A stretch of DNA of 32,348 nt from an uncultured Pseudomonadota bacterium (GTDB taxonomy: Bacteria > Myxococcota_A > UBA9042 > PHBI01 > CALCNF01): positions 1 to 32,348 of the forward strand of contig CALCNF010000041.1 in the NCBI GenBank assembly GCA_937897815.1, in the 5' to 3' direction. The first letter of the stretch is position 1. Each line of letters starts with the position of its first letter. Below the pieces are notes generated by a model, which worked only from the letters and a program-made list of their open reading frames with translations, had not been told where the DNA came from and did not search any database. This document shows, piece after piece, positions 12,801 through 17,600 of this stretch. A program made the position numbers and the translations under genes.

Positions 12801-14640
12801 GGAGACCGCGGATCTCGACGGCGACGGAGCCCCCAACTGCGCGGACGAAGATCGTGACGGTGATGGGGTCAGCGACGCCATCGAGGAGGTGCTGGGCCTC
12901 GACCCGAACCGCGCGGACACCGACGGTGACGGACAGCCCGACAACCTCTCGGAGGCCTACTACGGTTATGTGGGCGGCACGATCACCGATGAGGACGCCT
13001 CACCGGTGGTCTCCTCGGGCGGCTCGGACAGCGGGTGTGGCGCCGGTCGCGACGCCACTCCGGCCGGGCTGGTCCTGTGTCTCTTCTTCGGTCTGACGCT
13101 CCTGTGGCGCCGCCGCCGCAGCCGGGCGATCCTGGGAACAGGAGCGCTCGCCTGCGTCCTGGCCCTGGGCTCGCTTCACCCGAGCGCTCAGGCGGCGGGG
13201 ACGGGCTTCATCGCCGATGGATTCGAGGCGCTGCCCGCGCATCATCGAAACCACATCGTGGTCTCGACCTCGGATGTTCTCTCCCACGGGGATGGTTCGA
13301 CCTCGCTCATCATGAGCCAGGCCCGAAACATCCTCAGCGCAGCGGACCTTCAGGTCGGGGGAGTGGAGGCCCTGAGCTACCCCGTTGAGGGTCAGCTTCG
13401 GACGGAGATCTTGAGCGCCTACGGCCTCTTCGACCTCATGGACATCGGGGTCGCGATCCCGGTCCTCGCCTACCAGTGGGGCGATGACCTCGCGGGCATC
13501 GACCGGCCTGGGCAGGACGTGGACGGCACGGTGCTCGGTGACGTGCGGATTCACCCGAGGATCCGCTTCGTGCGGCGCGAGGCCACAGGGGGGCTCGGGG
13601 TTGCGGTCGCCGCCTCCCTTCACCTCCCCACGGGAGACGTGAACAGCTTCAACTCCATGGGCGTGTTCCGAGCGGAGCCCAGGCTGATCATCGACTGGCT
13701 CTCGCCCGACGGGCGCCTGGCCATCGCGACCAACCTCGGCTACCACGTGGGCCCTCGCTACGTGTACCGTGGGCTCGTCTTTGACGACGACCTGCGCTGG
13801 GGAGCCTCGCTCCAGAGCGAGCTCTCGGTGGCCGATTACGCCTTCGTCGCGACCTTTGGTGCTCGAGGCTCGGTGCCCCTGGAGATGTCCCTTGGCGCCG
13901 GAGACCTCTCCAAGGTCGGCGTACCCGTTGAGCTTATCGGAGCGCTCAAGCTCCCGCTGAGTCACCATCTGGTCTCAGAGATCGGCTACGCTCAGAGCCC
14001 GTCGACGGGGATCGGCGCGCCAGGGTTTCGGGTCTTCGCGGGCTTGACCTTCGGCTGGCCCAAGCAGGAGTTCTTCGCGGGGCCCGTTCCCCTGGAGGGC
14101 GACCGCGATGGAGATCTCTTGATTGACCCCATCGACGCCTGTCCGGATGAGCCTGAGGACACCGATGGCTTTGAAGACGAAGACGGATGCCCCGAGCTGG
14201 ATCGGAGCCTCTGGCATCAGCGCCAAGGCGTCCTGACCTTCGCCGGAGAGGCCAGCTCGATCCTCTCGGAGAAGAGCCACGCGGTGATCCGAGACACGGC
14301 CAACGCCATCGCCGAGCTGGCGAACAAAGAGGGCGGTCTCGACCACATCGTCGTCATGGGGTTCGCCGATGACCTCGATGATGAGAGCGCCAACCGCGAG
14401 CTGGCCCAGGAGCGCGCCCGAGCGGTCGCGGGTCTCCTGGCGACCTACGGCATCGCGCGCGAGTTCATGAAGGTGGAGGCCTCGACGGGGGCCCCACTGC
14501 GCGGCGTGGGGGCGCCTGAGCGCTCCCCGGATCCAAGACGTGTACAGCTGCGCGTCGTGGTGCGCGGCAAGACCGTACCTACGAACACCACCCAGTCGCC
14601 GCGGCCCGATGCCGTCGCTGAGTTGGGAGGAGCACGATGA
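1..14640 (+). CDS. Giant TSP3-repeat surface protein fused to OmpA-family barrel (5' partial)
   Basis: The frame is open from base 1, so the true start and first signal peptide lie upstream; the GTG at 43 is only the first start-like codon. Visible order, counting codons from base 1: Cys-rich repeats (1-280), myxobacterial disulfide repeats (285-480), a DUF1554/lectin-like domain (600-779), a TSP3 array (481 to about 4318, interrupted by the lectin-like domain and small Cys inserts), a MYXO-CTERM-like segment with Cys4346 and RRRR, a second signal peptide ending in AQA, a beta-barrel (about 4399-4695), a short TSP3 linker and an OmpA C-terminal domain (about 4739-4854). TSP3 repeats bind calcium and the OmpA domain binds peptidoglycan in known families. 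Inferred: a surface stalk with its own outer-membrane anchor. It is the first gene of a four-gene run and ends in an ATGA overlap with the next. Domain calls are by eye; the role is unknown. Confidence 0.93.
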   Translation, partial: NACTTGDTCSEGSCVGGAAPDCDDSNVCTTDTCDALAGCVNTPNTDPCDDSNAATGPDTCSGGSCSGSPIECNQASDQCVASSTPNGAGCDIVNEDDGTLCSDGSNNTKDDVCTAGICGGTNIDCSGEAVDTCTPSHSPNGVGCSPNHAVTGTSCNDFLNGTKDDVCDGSGTCAGTPYDCLGEAISQCTPNYSANGVDCTPNHLANEAPCNDGDPSTQDDECDGNGTCGGTGYSCPATTTCIPSYTQNGAGGCTAVHATEGTSCDDSNPNTSNDECDGEGNCVACGDGVQQPDEACEDSNIDAGDGCSASCTVEAGWVCNPHCEAGACGDGIQAGTEQCDAGVANSDAWAAGDHCNASCELGKAPYCGDGDADTGDSNGDGIDDEICDDGADNSDQYSPTARCDTTCQDYAPYCGDGDTDEGDEVCDDKDDNADGWTVNQTCNTSCNAYQPYCGDGIVTAPHEVCDINGDASCQPGCQTQDSDSDGIVESLDNCPSVPNANQANFEVDEETEACSDASDCTPGNCIGGVCVVGDACDTDDDNDGVVDAEDTDPNNRLVCQDSDSDECDDCAILGYADPANDGVIDRDEDGLCDIGSSCRARVFVTSQIFTGQLGGLDGADNACANAAQNADLNAVGTTNRWRAWIGTSEAGPAQRIGHMPFPFVLVVPEGEAEVQIAASWEKLTSGNLDHPIDRNEAGQPISDDVRIWSFTQMDGDAHGTGTIGHCNGWTTKGPNFIGHVGQPAFTDGNDANLATGVGIGADPETLGCNTKQRLLCVEVISDCGDPDDDNDGVPDGDGLVMCPSTPPGECTDGCLGNCGLSCPAGCPTDCPSACSDNCPRISNASQADDDGNGIGDICDLDSDGDGFKDNSDNCPLIPNADQADADNDTQGDVCDNDLDNDTIVNALDNCPDVYNLDQDDMDPFYVEDPDNPGEYIKSACGNKDDCTEEQSCVDGYCVGDGIGDACDFDVDADQVLDSEDNCPEDWNIDQADLDGDGHGDVCDADEDGDGIADSVDNCPRAANLNQIDHDGDGAGDLCDGDDDDDGFADGGDNCPLLKNSAQACAADSSCEGAVAVPCTIDAHCAKGTCIEGYCRKECGASCTNQSDSYCSKYGECLISQVDTDGDGLGDACDEDDDGDLWFDSSDTCPADADEAQLDLDSDGEGDACDDDIDGDDLVNSASACCSERQEPGCSVDDPTAEFNPSNKNALELCICDAIGASPGYGPDTYCCTNKWDDICAANAVAHCGLACSNDNCPDVYNPDQVDSTEMSLNPAEFPIEGDGVGDVCDDDKDGDGISDDPLLPPCNGPGQTGCSDTCPLVPNADQLDLDGDFVGDVCDVDDDGDVIADVLDNCPVIYNPDQADADGDEVGDLCDTCPQDADAHDDDGDGVDSCQDNCPEHANADQLDSDEDGFGDACDVDDDSDGMLDTYGVDGADNCPTVSNPDQADSDGDLVGDACDNCPNIPNKNANGPQKDHDNDGLGDACDPDDDGDGVMDVADNCPFDPNADQTNHDLLAELAELAAGGVVQGDVCDPDDDNDGFLDEDDACPFTPEDVQADTDGDGFGDLCDSCPFDPIDGGHDTDFDGKCNAVDNCPLLANPEQENTDLALEQGADQIACDENDPCDEGACILGICIAGDACDSDDDNDGLLDYLDPCPAVLDDADGDCIGGADDDYPDDPSKSGDADSDDDETCTTNNKLCGDDSVDTDDDNDGVLDVDDNCPVVPNATALVSPEIECVEASDCVGDTYCGTDAKCHEAQANQDQDLEGDLCDVDDDNDGILDDGDGVDASAEDNKVCATAQESGCDDNCPNVANPGQMDTDGDGQGDACDTDDDGDGVPDVYDSTPMGADDPTSDDDDGDGVLDLEDAFPLNPNESNDLDGDGIGDNADLDDDGDGVADAADNCPMWANADQLDTDADTEGDVCDEDDDGDSVLDADDAYPLDGAESADSDGDGVGDNVDAFPNDPSESVDSDGDGVGDNADPAPYDAEHSVDTDGDGFPDTDESAEKDKDGDSVLDALDNCPLTVNADQADADADAQGDACDTDDDGDGVLDVDDLCPLTADPDQLDTDDDGQGDLCDPCPQDVTVNASGDDDGDGLCPSDDNCPQIANISQFDLDGDGEGDACDNDDDGDELLDLIDPCPLLSADNDADQDCVADDEDAFPNDPEKAADADQDGIDDAADLYDDGDSIPDELDNCPGIDNDDQADFDGDGLGDVCDTDKDGDAVPDELDLCPWTPDPAQTNLDGDAFGDACDSDIDGDILPNEVDNCPFDYNPDQANLDGDAQGDLCDDDDDGDSVPDVLDTCPKKTPGAYQLDTDGDGQGDLCDTDDDGDGVPDPVDVYPTDPTEWLDSDKDGVGDNADAFPVDPSEQSDADGDGFGDNTDPDPLSPAPPGDTDGDGVVDDQDPFPNDGSESGDLDGDGTGDNADTDDDGDSVLDVLDNCPGTVNTDQDDLDADGLGDACDPDVDGDGFTNADDEYPLDGDEWKDTDGDGVGDNEDAFPLSATETVDSDGDGVGDNADEYPFDASEQFNSDACPDNDGDGSPDTPGPDDSCDTVGNNLDLDDDGDGVYDVDDNCPLHPNAAPLALENGVDAISCADQPCPLPSQDCYIDNLCHEAQTDTDQDGYGDACESSIDSDGDGIADEDEKVIEGTCSDTDEACTTDDDCLAGICEGYKDCILVSAFLDEDNDCVPTDANGNGVLDPEDDAFPEDGTEDKDTDRDGIGNNADTDDDNDGVPDESDDLPLDATSSVDTDGDGVGDETDAFPNDPAEQSDTDGDGIGDQADGDDDQDGVPDGLDDLPLDPTESVDSDGDGVGDKKDAFVDDPTESADSDGDGVGDNADTDIDGDGVLNQQDAFPYDASESVDSDGDGVGDNSDADPFDDEETLDSDGDGVPDGKDVFPSDAGEWLDTDGDGVGDELDDDADGDGVADEQDAFPTDPTESVDTDGDGLGDETDTDDDGDTELDVLDNCPKVPNQSQEDFDHDDLGDVCDDDDDGDGLLDAVDNCPMEDNPEQLDNDGDGLGDICDPDDDNDGVPDGDQTVLCQTGQTLNCSDNCPLVYNPTQSDLGDGSDGIGDACDDSDGDGLSDAFDNCPVVANADQTDADGDGLGDPCEADSDGDGVPDVYDWAPYDDSEQLDTDGDGVGDNADAFPTDPTEQIDTDGDGVGDLKDTDADGDGIPDDEDLYPTLPNGLDTDGDGSPDVVDQDDDNDGVPDATDNCPLLSNISQANLDEDLEIEAGEVALGDVCDDDDDGDETPDLYDLCPETFDPEQSDLDSDAVGDACDDDMDGDGVDNDLDDLPADPFETKDSDGDGVGDNADLFPDNSDEQIDTDGDGLGDNFADSDDDNDGIPDDEDLLPKNNDFLVDDDGDGVLDVDDAFPFDPTESEDSDGDGIGNNQETDDDNDAFPDTIDNCPTTHNLDQVDTDSDGLGDACDDDDDNDGIPDATDPCPLLELAPLYEDDLDGDGYSDSCDSDDDGDGVVDSLDLFPNDPNESKDSDGDGAGDNEDLAPNSDAVTVDTDGDGLINEIDLDDDGDGVPDTEDAFPFDASEAYDSDGDGVGDNADPAPLDPALSEDADGDGIADPFDEDDDGDGVPDTEDAYPFDPKKSLDTDQDGIDDMVDPDDDGDGVPDTEDEYPLNAFEAYDTDGDGTGDNEDLDDDGDGINDEYDEFPLDPTETTDTDGDGVGDVADIAPTDPNLSKDTDGDFIADEVDVDDDGDGMPDEFDAFPLDPTETEDSDGDGIGDNADPAPFDPDVSLDTDGDLIADEDDADDDGDGVLDVNDAFPLDPNEVSDHDGDGIGDNADTDDDGDGVEDAYDAFPLNGDESKDLDGDGVGDGVDPDLDGDQVSNEAELACGTDPEDASDVPDTTNTDAPENAAEGVATDTDIDCFDSDDDGDGYDDLLEITCGSDPLDATSLPVGVENHHDADDDGVCDNLDEDDDGDGWADEDETTCMSDPFDAEQTPADLDGDGVCDMLDADIDGDGASNEEESVCKTDPLDASSTSTGQTLTDFDADGIPDCGDPDDDNDGLTDVIEAEIGSNPTSTDSDGDGIEDGVEDANQDGVLDDGETSPVLADSDGDDLSDSLELASCYDSGAEGWVSPTDTPSLCGQTDPRQADTDGDGLLDGHEDADLDGQWAQNETSPLMADTDGDGATDKDELACESSPLDPASLPVDQDADGQCDLAIHDSDADGVVDTLENLCGTDPLDGGQVPGLNEIGDTDGDGLLDCVDPDDDEDGALDSIEQACGTDPLDASEVPTVEETADLDGDGAPNCADEDRDGDGVSDAIEEVLGLDPNRADTDGDGQPDNLSEAYYGYVGGTITDEDASPVVSSGGSDSGCGAGRDATPAGLVLCLFFGLTLLWRRRRSRAILGTGALACVLALGSLHPSAQAAGTGFIADGFEALPAHHRNHIVVSTSDVLSHGDGSTSLIMSQARNILSAADLQVGGVEALSYPVEGQLRTEILSAYGLFDLMDIGVAIPVLAYQWGDDLAGIDRPGQDVDGTVLGDVRIHPRIRFVRREATGGLGVAVAASLHLPTGDVNSFNSMGVFRAEPRLIIDWLSPDGRLAIATNLGYHVGPRYVYRGLVFDDDLRWGASLQSELSVADYAFVATFGARGSVPLEMSLGAGDLSKVGVPVELIGALKLPLSHHLVSEIGYAQSPSTGIGAPGFRVFAGLTFGWPKQEFFAGPVPLEGDRDGDLLIDPIDACPDEPEDTDGFEDEDGCPELDRSLWHQRQGVLTFAGEASSILSEKSHAVIRDTANAIAELANKEGGLDHIVVMGFADDLDDESANRELAQERARAVAGLLATYGIAREFMKVEASTGAPLRGVGAPERSPDPRRVQLRVVVRGKTVPTNTTQSPRPDAVAELGGAR
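853..1437 (+). repeat. Myxobacterial disulfide (DUF4215-like) repeats
   Basis: Several units begin CGDG or YCGDG and carry an E.CDDG core. The first is the clearest, with CGDGVQQPDEAC, GDGCSASC and GWVC, the pattern of the myxobacterial Cys-rich repeat family. Later units (YCGDGDADTGD, YCGDGDTDEGDEVC, YCGDGIV) grade into the Asp-rich TSP3 style. They probably form a rigid disulfide-linked stalk segment. Confidence 0.8.
1798..2337 (+). other. DUF1554 / C-type-lectin-like domain within the giant protein
   Basis: A globular insert of about 180 residues sits between TSP3 units. It opens with RVFVTSQIFTGQLGGLDGAD followed by a Cys, continues with NRWRAWIGTSEAG, has an IWSFTQMDGD and C.GWTTKG segment, and closes with C.TKQRLLCVE. 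This order (opening VTS...G.LGGL.GAD.C, then WRAW, then a WT core, then a closing Cys pair) matches the DUF1554 family known from Leptospira and delta-proteobacteria, which has a C-type-lectin-like fold. It is the only clearly globular domain in the passenger, so it is the best candidate for ligand binding. No ligand can be read from the sequence. Confidence 0.75.
3550..3753 (+). other. CC...CC..WD..C module inside the TSP3 array
   Basis: A Cys-rich module opens with a CC pair, then has ELCICDA, YCCTNKWDDICAANA and HCGLAC. It follows a TSP3 half-repeat and hands over to a DNCP unit. The same pattern (CC, C.C, CC..WD.IC..A, C...C) recurs in the next gene at 21984-22133, so it is a mobile building block of this protein class. 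Function unknown. Confidence 0.7.
13021..13197 (+). other. Internal MYXO-CTERM-like segment followed by second signal peptide
   Basis: A Gly/Ser linker leads to SGCGAG (Cys codon at 13036), a hydrophobic stretch of about 16 residues and then RRRRSR (13108-13125). This is the order of a MYXO-CTERM sorting signal, which normally ends the protein. Here the frame continues straight into another hydrophobic core and SAQA/AG (13183-13197), a good signal peptidase I site, then the barrel. No in-frame ATG, GTG or TTG occurs from 13036 to 13257, so separate initiation of the barrel would need a CTG. The predicted topology is a membrane hairpin with the Arg loop in the cytoplasm. Confidence 0.8.
13198..14097 (+). 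other. Outer-membrane beta-barrel domain
   Basis: About 300 residues of alternating hydrophobic and polar strands with Gly/Asp turns lie after the second signal-peptide-like segment. Examples are GLGVAVAASLHLPTGDV and GRLAIATNLGYHVGPRYVYR. The last strands (GIGAPGFRVFAGLTFGW) resemble the end of the barrel in the 25313-29344 gene (GVGAPDYRALVSLSYESW), which suggests the two barrels are paralogous. No specific transport function can be assigned. Confidence 0.65.
14215..14560 (+). other. OmpA C-terminal (peptidoglycan-binding) domain
   Basis: After a short TSP3 linker (DACPDEPEDTDGFEDEDGCP) comes a domain with LTFAGEASSIL, an HIVVMGFADD strand, ANRELAQERARAVAGLL and a final PRRVQLRV. These match the OmpA C-terminal pattern (beta start, GHTD-like loop, N..LS..RA..V helix, NRRV end). 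The domain would sit in the periplasm and hold the barrel to peptidoglycan. Confidence 0.85.
14625..14632 (+). promoter_or_regulatory. Strong ribosome binding site for the 14637 gene
   Basis: GGGAGGAG lies 4 nt before the ATG at 14637, inside the last codons of the upstream gene. It supports this start and coupled translation through the ATGA overlap. Confidence 0.75.
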
Positions 14641-17600
14641 AGATGATCTCACTCCGATCTCTGGCAGTTCTGACCGCCTTGACGCTGCTCTCGGGCTGCG
14701 TGGCCTCTGAGGCTGAGCCCTTTGACGCCCTGAACGCGGACACCATTGAGGAGCCCACCGTCGAGAGCCTGGCGCGCCTGGCGCCCGCTTCGGCAGAGAA
14801 GATCGAGCTGGCCGACCACGATCTGTCGCGTCTCTTTGATGGAGACGTGTGTGATCCTGCGGTCGTGCCCGGTTGTCGCGCGACCCTCGTGGGCCAGCGC
14901 TGGATGGACAACATCAACCGCGTGCTCCGGGAGGGCGCCTCCGAGGGCTACGCGGTCCTCACGAGCGAGTTCTTGGCCGGAGAGATGGATCTGGCGATCT
15001 TTGGCGCCCAGTCCATCGACCAGCTCGATCCCCAGGATAGTCTCGCCCTGCGTCAGGAGATCGCCTTCTGGTTCGCGACCCAATACGGCCATGACACCGC
15101 CGTGGGCGGTACGGTCTCCTCGAGCGCTCTCGACGCGGCGGCGCTCCTCTTCGACGCGCTCCAGGACGCCTCCGGTGAGACCTGGCGAATCGGCGTGGTG
15201 GGCTTTGACGCGTCCCAGGATCTTCACGAGGCCCGCGCCGTCACGCCGGCCTTCTTCCGCCCCCGCGACGGCGAGCTGGTCACGCTCGTGACCTCCGACT
15301 CCTACGAGGGCACGGGCTCGGGCGAGCTCACCCTGGATCTGCCTCAGAAGAGCTGGGCCTATGAGGAGTTCGCGGCCGGTTCGACCCTGGACGGCAATCG
15401 CCTGTGGCTCACGCGGTCCTCCGCCCGGCGGGACGCTCAGCCCTGTCCCTTCTGTAAGCCCTCGGCTGACGCGGACGCTCCGGCGGCTCCTCGCCAGCTC
15501 CTCGTTGATGGGCCCGCCCGCGTGATCGCCCAGGACGCCGAGGGTCGACAGACGGCGTTCCTCAGCGGCCAGGTGATCGAGGAGATCCCGGGCAGCAACG
15601 TGCGCGCCGTGTTTACGGGCGATGACGTGCCGCCCCGCCAACTCTTTCTCCCGCCCTCGGGCGAGGTCACGATCCTCGCCAGCGGTCGCCCGGCGCCCGA
15701 GTTCACGGTCCAGCCCGCGACGCGCGTCGAGCTCTACGCCCCCAACTTCGTGGCGGGCACCGGCACCATTGAGACCCCCGAGGGTCAGACCGACACCATT
15801 CGCATCCAGAACGCGGGCAAGCGCCTCTCGTTCTCCACGTGGCACGGAGACGGCGCGAACGTCTTCATCGCCTCCGACGCGGGCGACCAGCCCGTGCTCT
15901 TTGAGCTCGAGACCACGGGCGTGGGGACCGGGCAGAGCCTGTGGATCCAGCTCGACGAAGAGGAGGGCGTCGTCCTCCTCGATATGACGGCCGAGGCGAC
16001 CCTCCGCGGCACCTTCAGCTTCACGATCCAGCGCGGGCTCGATCGCCTGACCTACGTGAGCAGCCTGGATCTTCGAGCCCGAGGCCAATACCGCCTCCAC
16101 TACCGAGACTGGGTCGGCCCAGGTCTACCCATGACCGTGGACGTCGACCTCCAGCCTGATGGCGCGGTCGACCACACGATTGAGCTCTCGGGGTGCACGG
16201 TCGCTGAGGGATGCGAGCACCTAGAGGGCTTCGACGACGACGGTGTCCCCGGTGCTCTCGACAACTGCCCTTCGATCGCCAACGTGGACCAGGCAGACCT
16301 GGACGGGGATGGCCTGGGTGACGCCTGTGACGCGGACATCGACGGCGATGGCGTCGATGAGCTGGGCGCTCTGGAGGGATCGGTCCCTTGTCCCGATCAA
16401 GTGACGGTTGAGTGTGACGACAACTGTCCCGGGATTCACAACCCGACTCAGGCGGACCTGGACGGCGACTTCCTCGGAGACGCGTGTGACGACGACCTCG
16501 ATGGCGACGGCGTCCCTGATGACGGGAGCCTCAACGGCGTTCAGGTGTGCAACGCGCCGTTCATCCTGGGCTGCGACGACAACTGCCCGCTGATCGTCAA
16601 CGAAGACCAGGAGGACTTTGACGACGACGGCGTAGGCGACGCCTGCGACGCGGACATCGATGGCGATGCCATTGTTGAGGATCCGACTCTGGAGAGCTGC
16701 GCCGGGACCACCGAGAACTGCAATGACAACTGCCCCAATCTCTGGAACCCCCTCCAGGAGGACCTCGATGGTGACGGTCTTGGTGATCCCTGTGACGCCG
16801 ACGACGACGCCGACGGGATCGCGGATCTCGGGGACAACTGCCCGCTTCTGGCCAATCCCCAGCAGGCGGACCTCGATTCAGACGCCATCGGCGATCTCTG
16901 CGAGACTGACCTGGACGGCGATGGCATCGGAGAGGATGGGGATGAAGATCAGGCGGCGGATAACCCCTGTGAGCCCGGTCAGAAGACCGAGTGCGATGAC
17001 AACTGTCCCCTGAACTTCAATCCGGAGCAGGAAGATCTCGACGGTGACGGCGTCGGGGACGTCTGTGACACGAACCCCGACGGCGACGCCTTCGACGGCG
17101 CGGCAGATCTCTGCCCAATGATGGCCACCATCGAGCAAAAGGACGATGACGGCGACGGTCTCGGAGACGCCTGCCAGGACACGGACGGAGATGGCGTGCT
17201 CGATGACGGCGCCCTCGATGGGATCGTGGCCTCCTTGAAGCTCTGCGGCCCTGAGCTTCTCACGGACTGCGATGACAACTGCCCACAGAGCGCGAACGCC
17301 GACCAGGCGGACTCCGATGGTGACGGCCTGGGTGACGTGTGCGATCCCGACGCGGACAACGACGGCCTGGCCAACGAGCTGGATATCTGTCCTCTACACC
17401 CCGACCCCGAGCAGGGGGACATGGACGGCGACGGGATCGGCGACCCCTGCGACGATGACGTCGACGGAGACGGCGCACCCAATGACACAGACACCTGCGC
17501 GCTGATCGCGGACCCAGACCACCCGGATCAGGATCAGGATGGGGTCGGCGATGCCTGCGATGACGACATCGACGGTGACGCGGTCCCGAACGCAACCGAC

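Larger units (their letters stand above)
1441..12950 (+). repeat. TSP3 calcium-binding array of the giant protein
   Basis: The array is an almost continuous run of D.DGDG.GD units, estimated from length at 150-200 motifs (not counted). The early part is mostly Cys-type (DNCP...N.DQ.D.DGDG.GD.CD), as in animal thrombospondins. From about 5560 the Cys-free form DAFP.DP.E..DSDGDGVGDN enters, and it dominates about 8090-11560. From about 11520 the repeats become E..CGTDP.DA...P types, such as ELACGTDPEDA. Extreme Asp content predicts strong acidity and a calcium-dependent rod. Small Cys-rich modules interrupt it at fixed phases. Confidence 0.93.

Noticed and set aside
2500-12950. EF-hand or dockerin repeats
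   Set aside because: DxDxDG motifs look similar, but the DNCP...Q.D.DGDG.GD.CD framing and unit length fit TSP3, and no EF-hand helices flank the loops.
13036-13200. Idea that the first gene is really two genes merged by a missed stop
   Set aside because: No ATG, GTG or TTG lies between the Cys and the second signal peptide, and the same junction occurs in another gene. A CTG start cannot be fully excluded.
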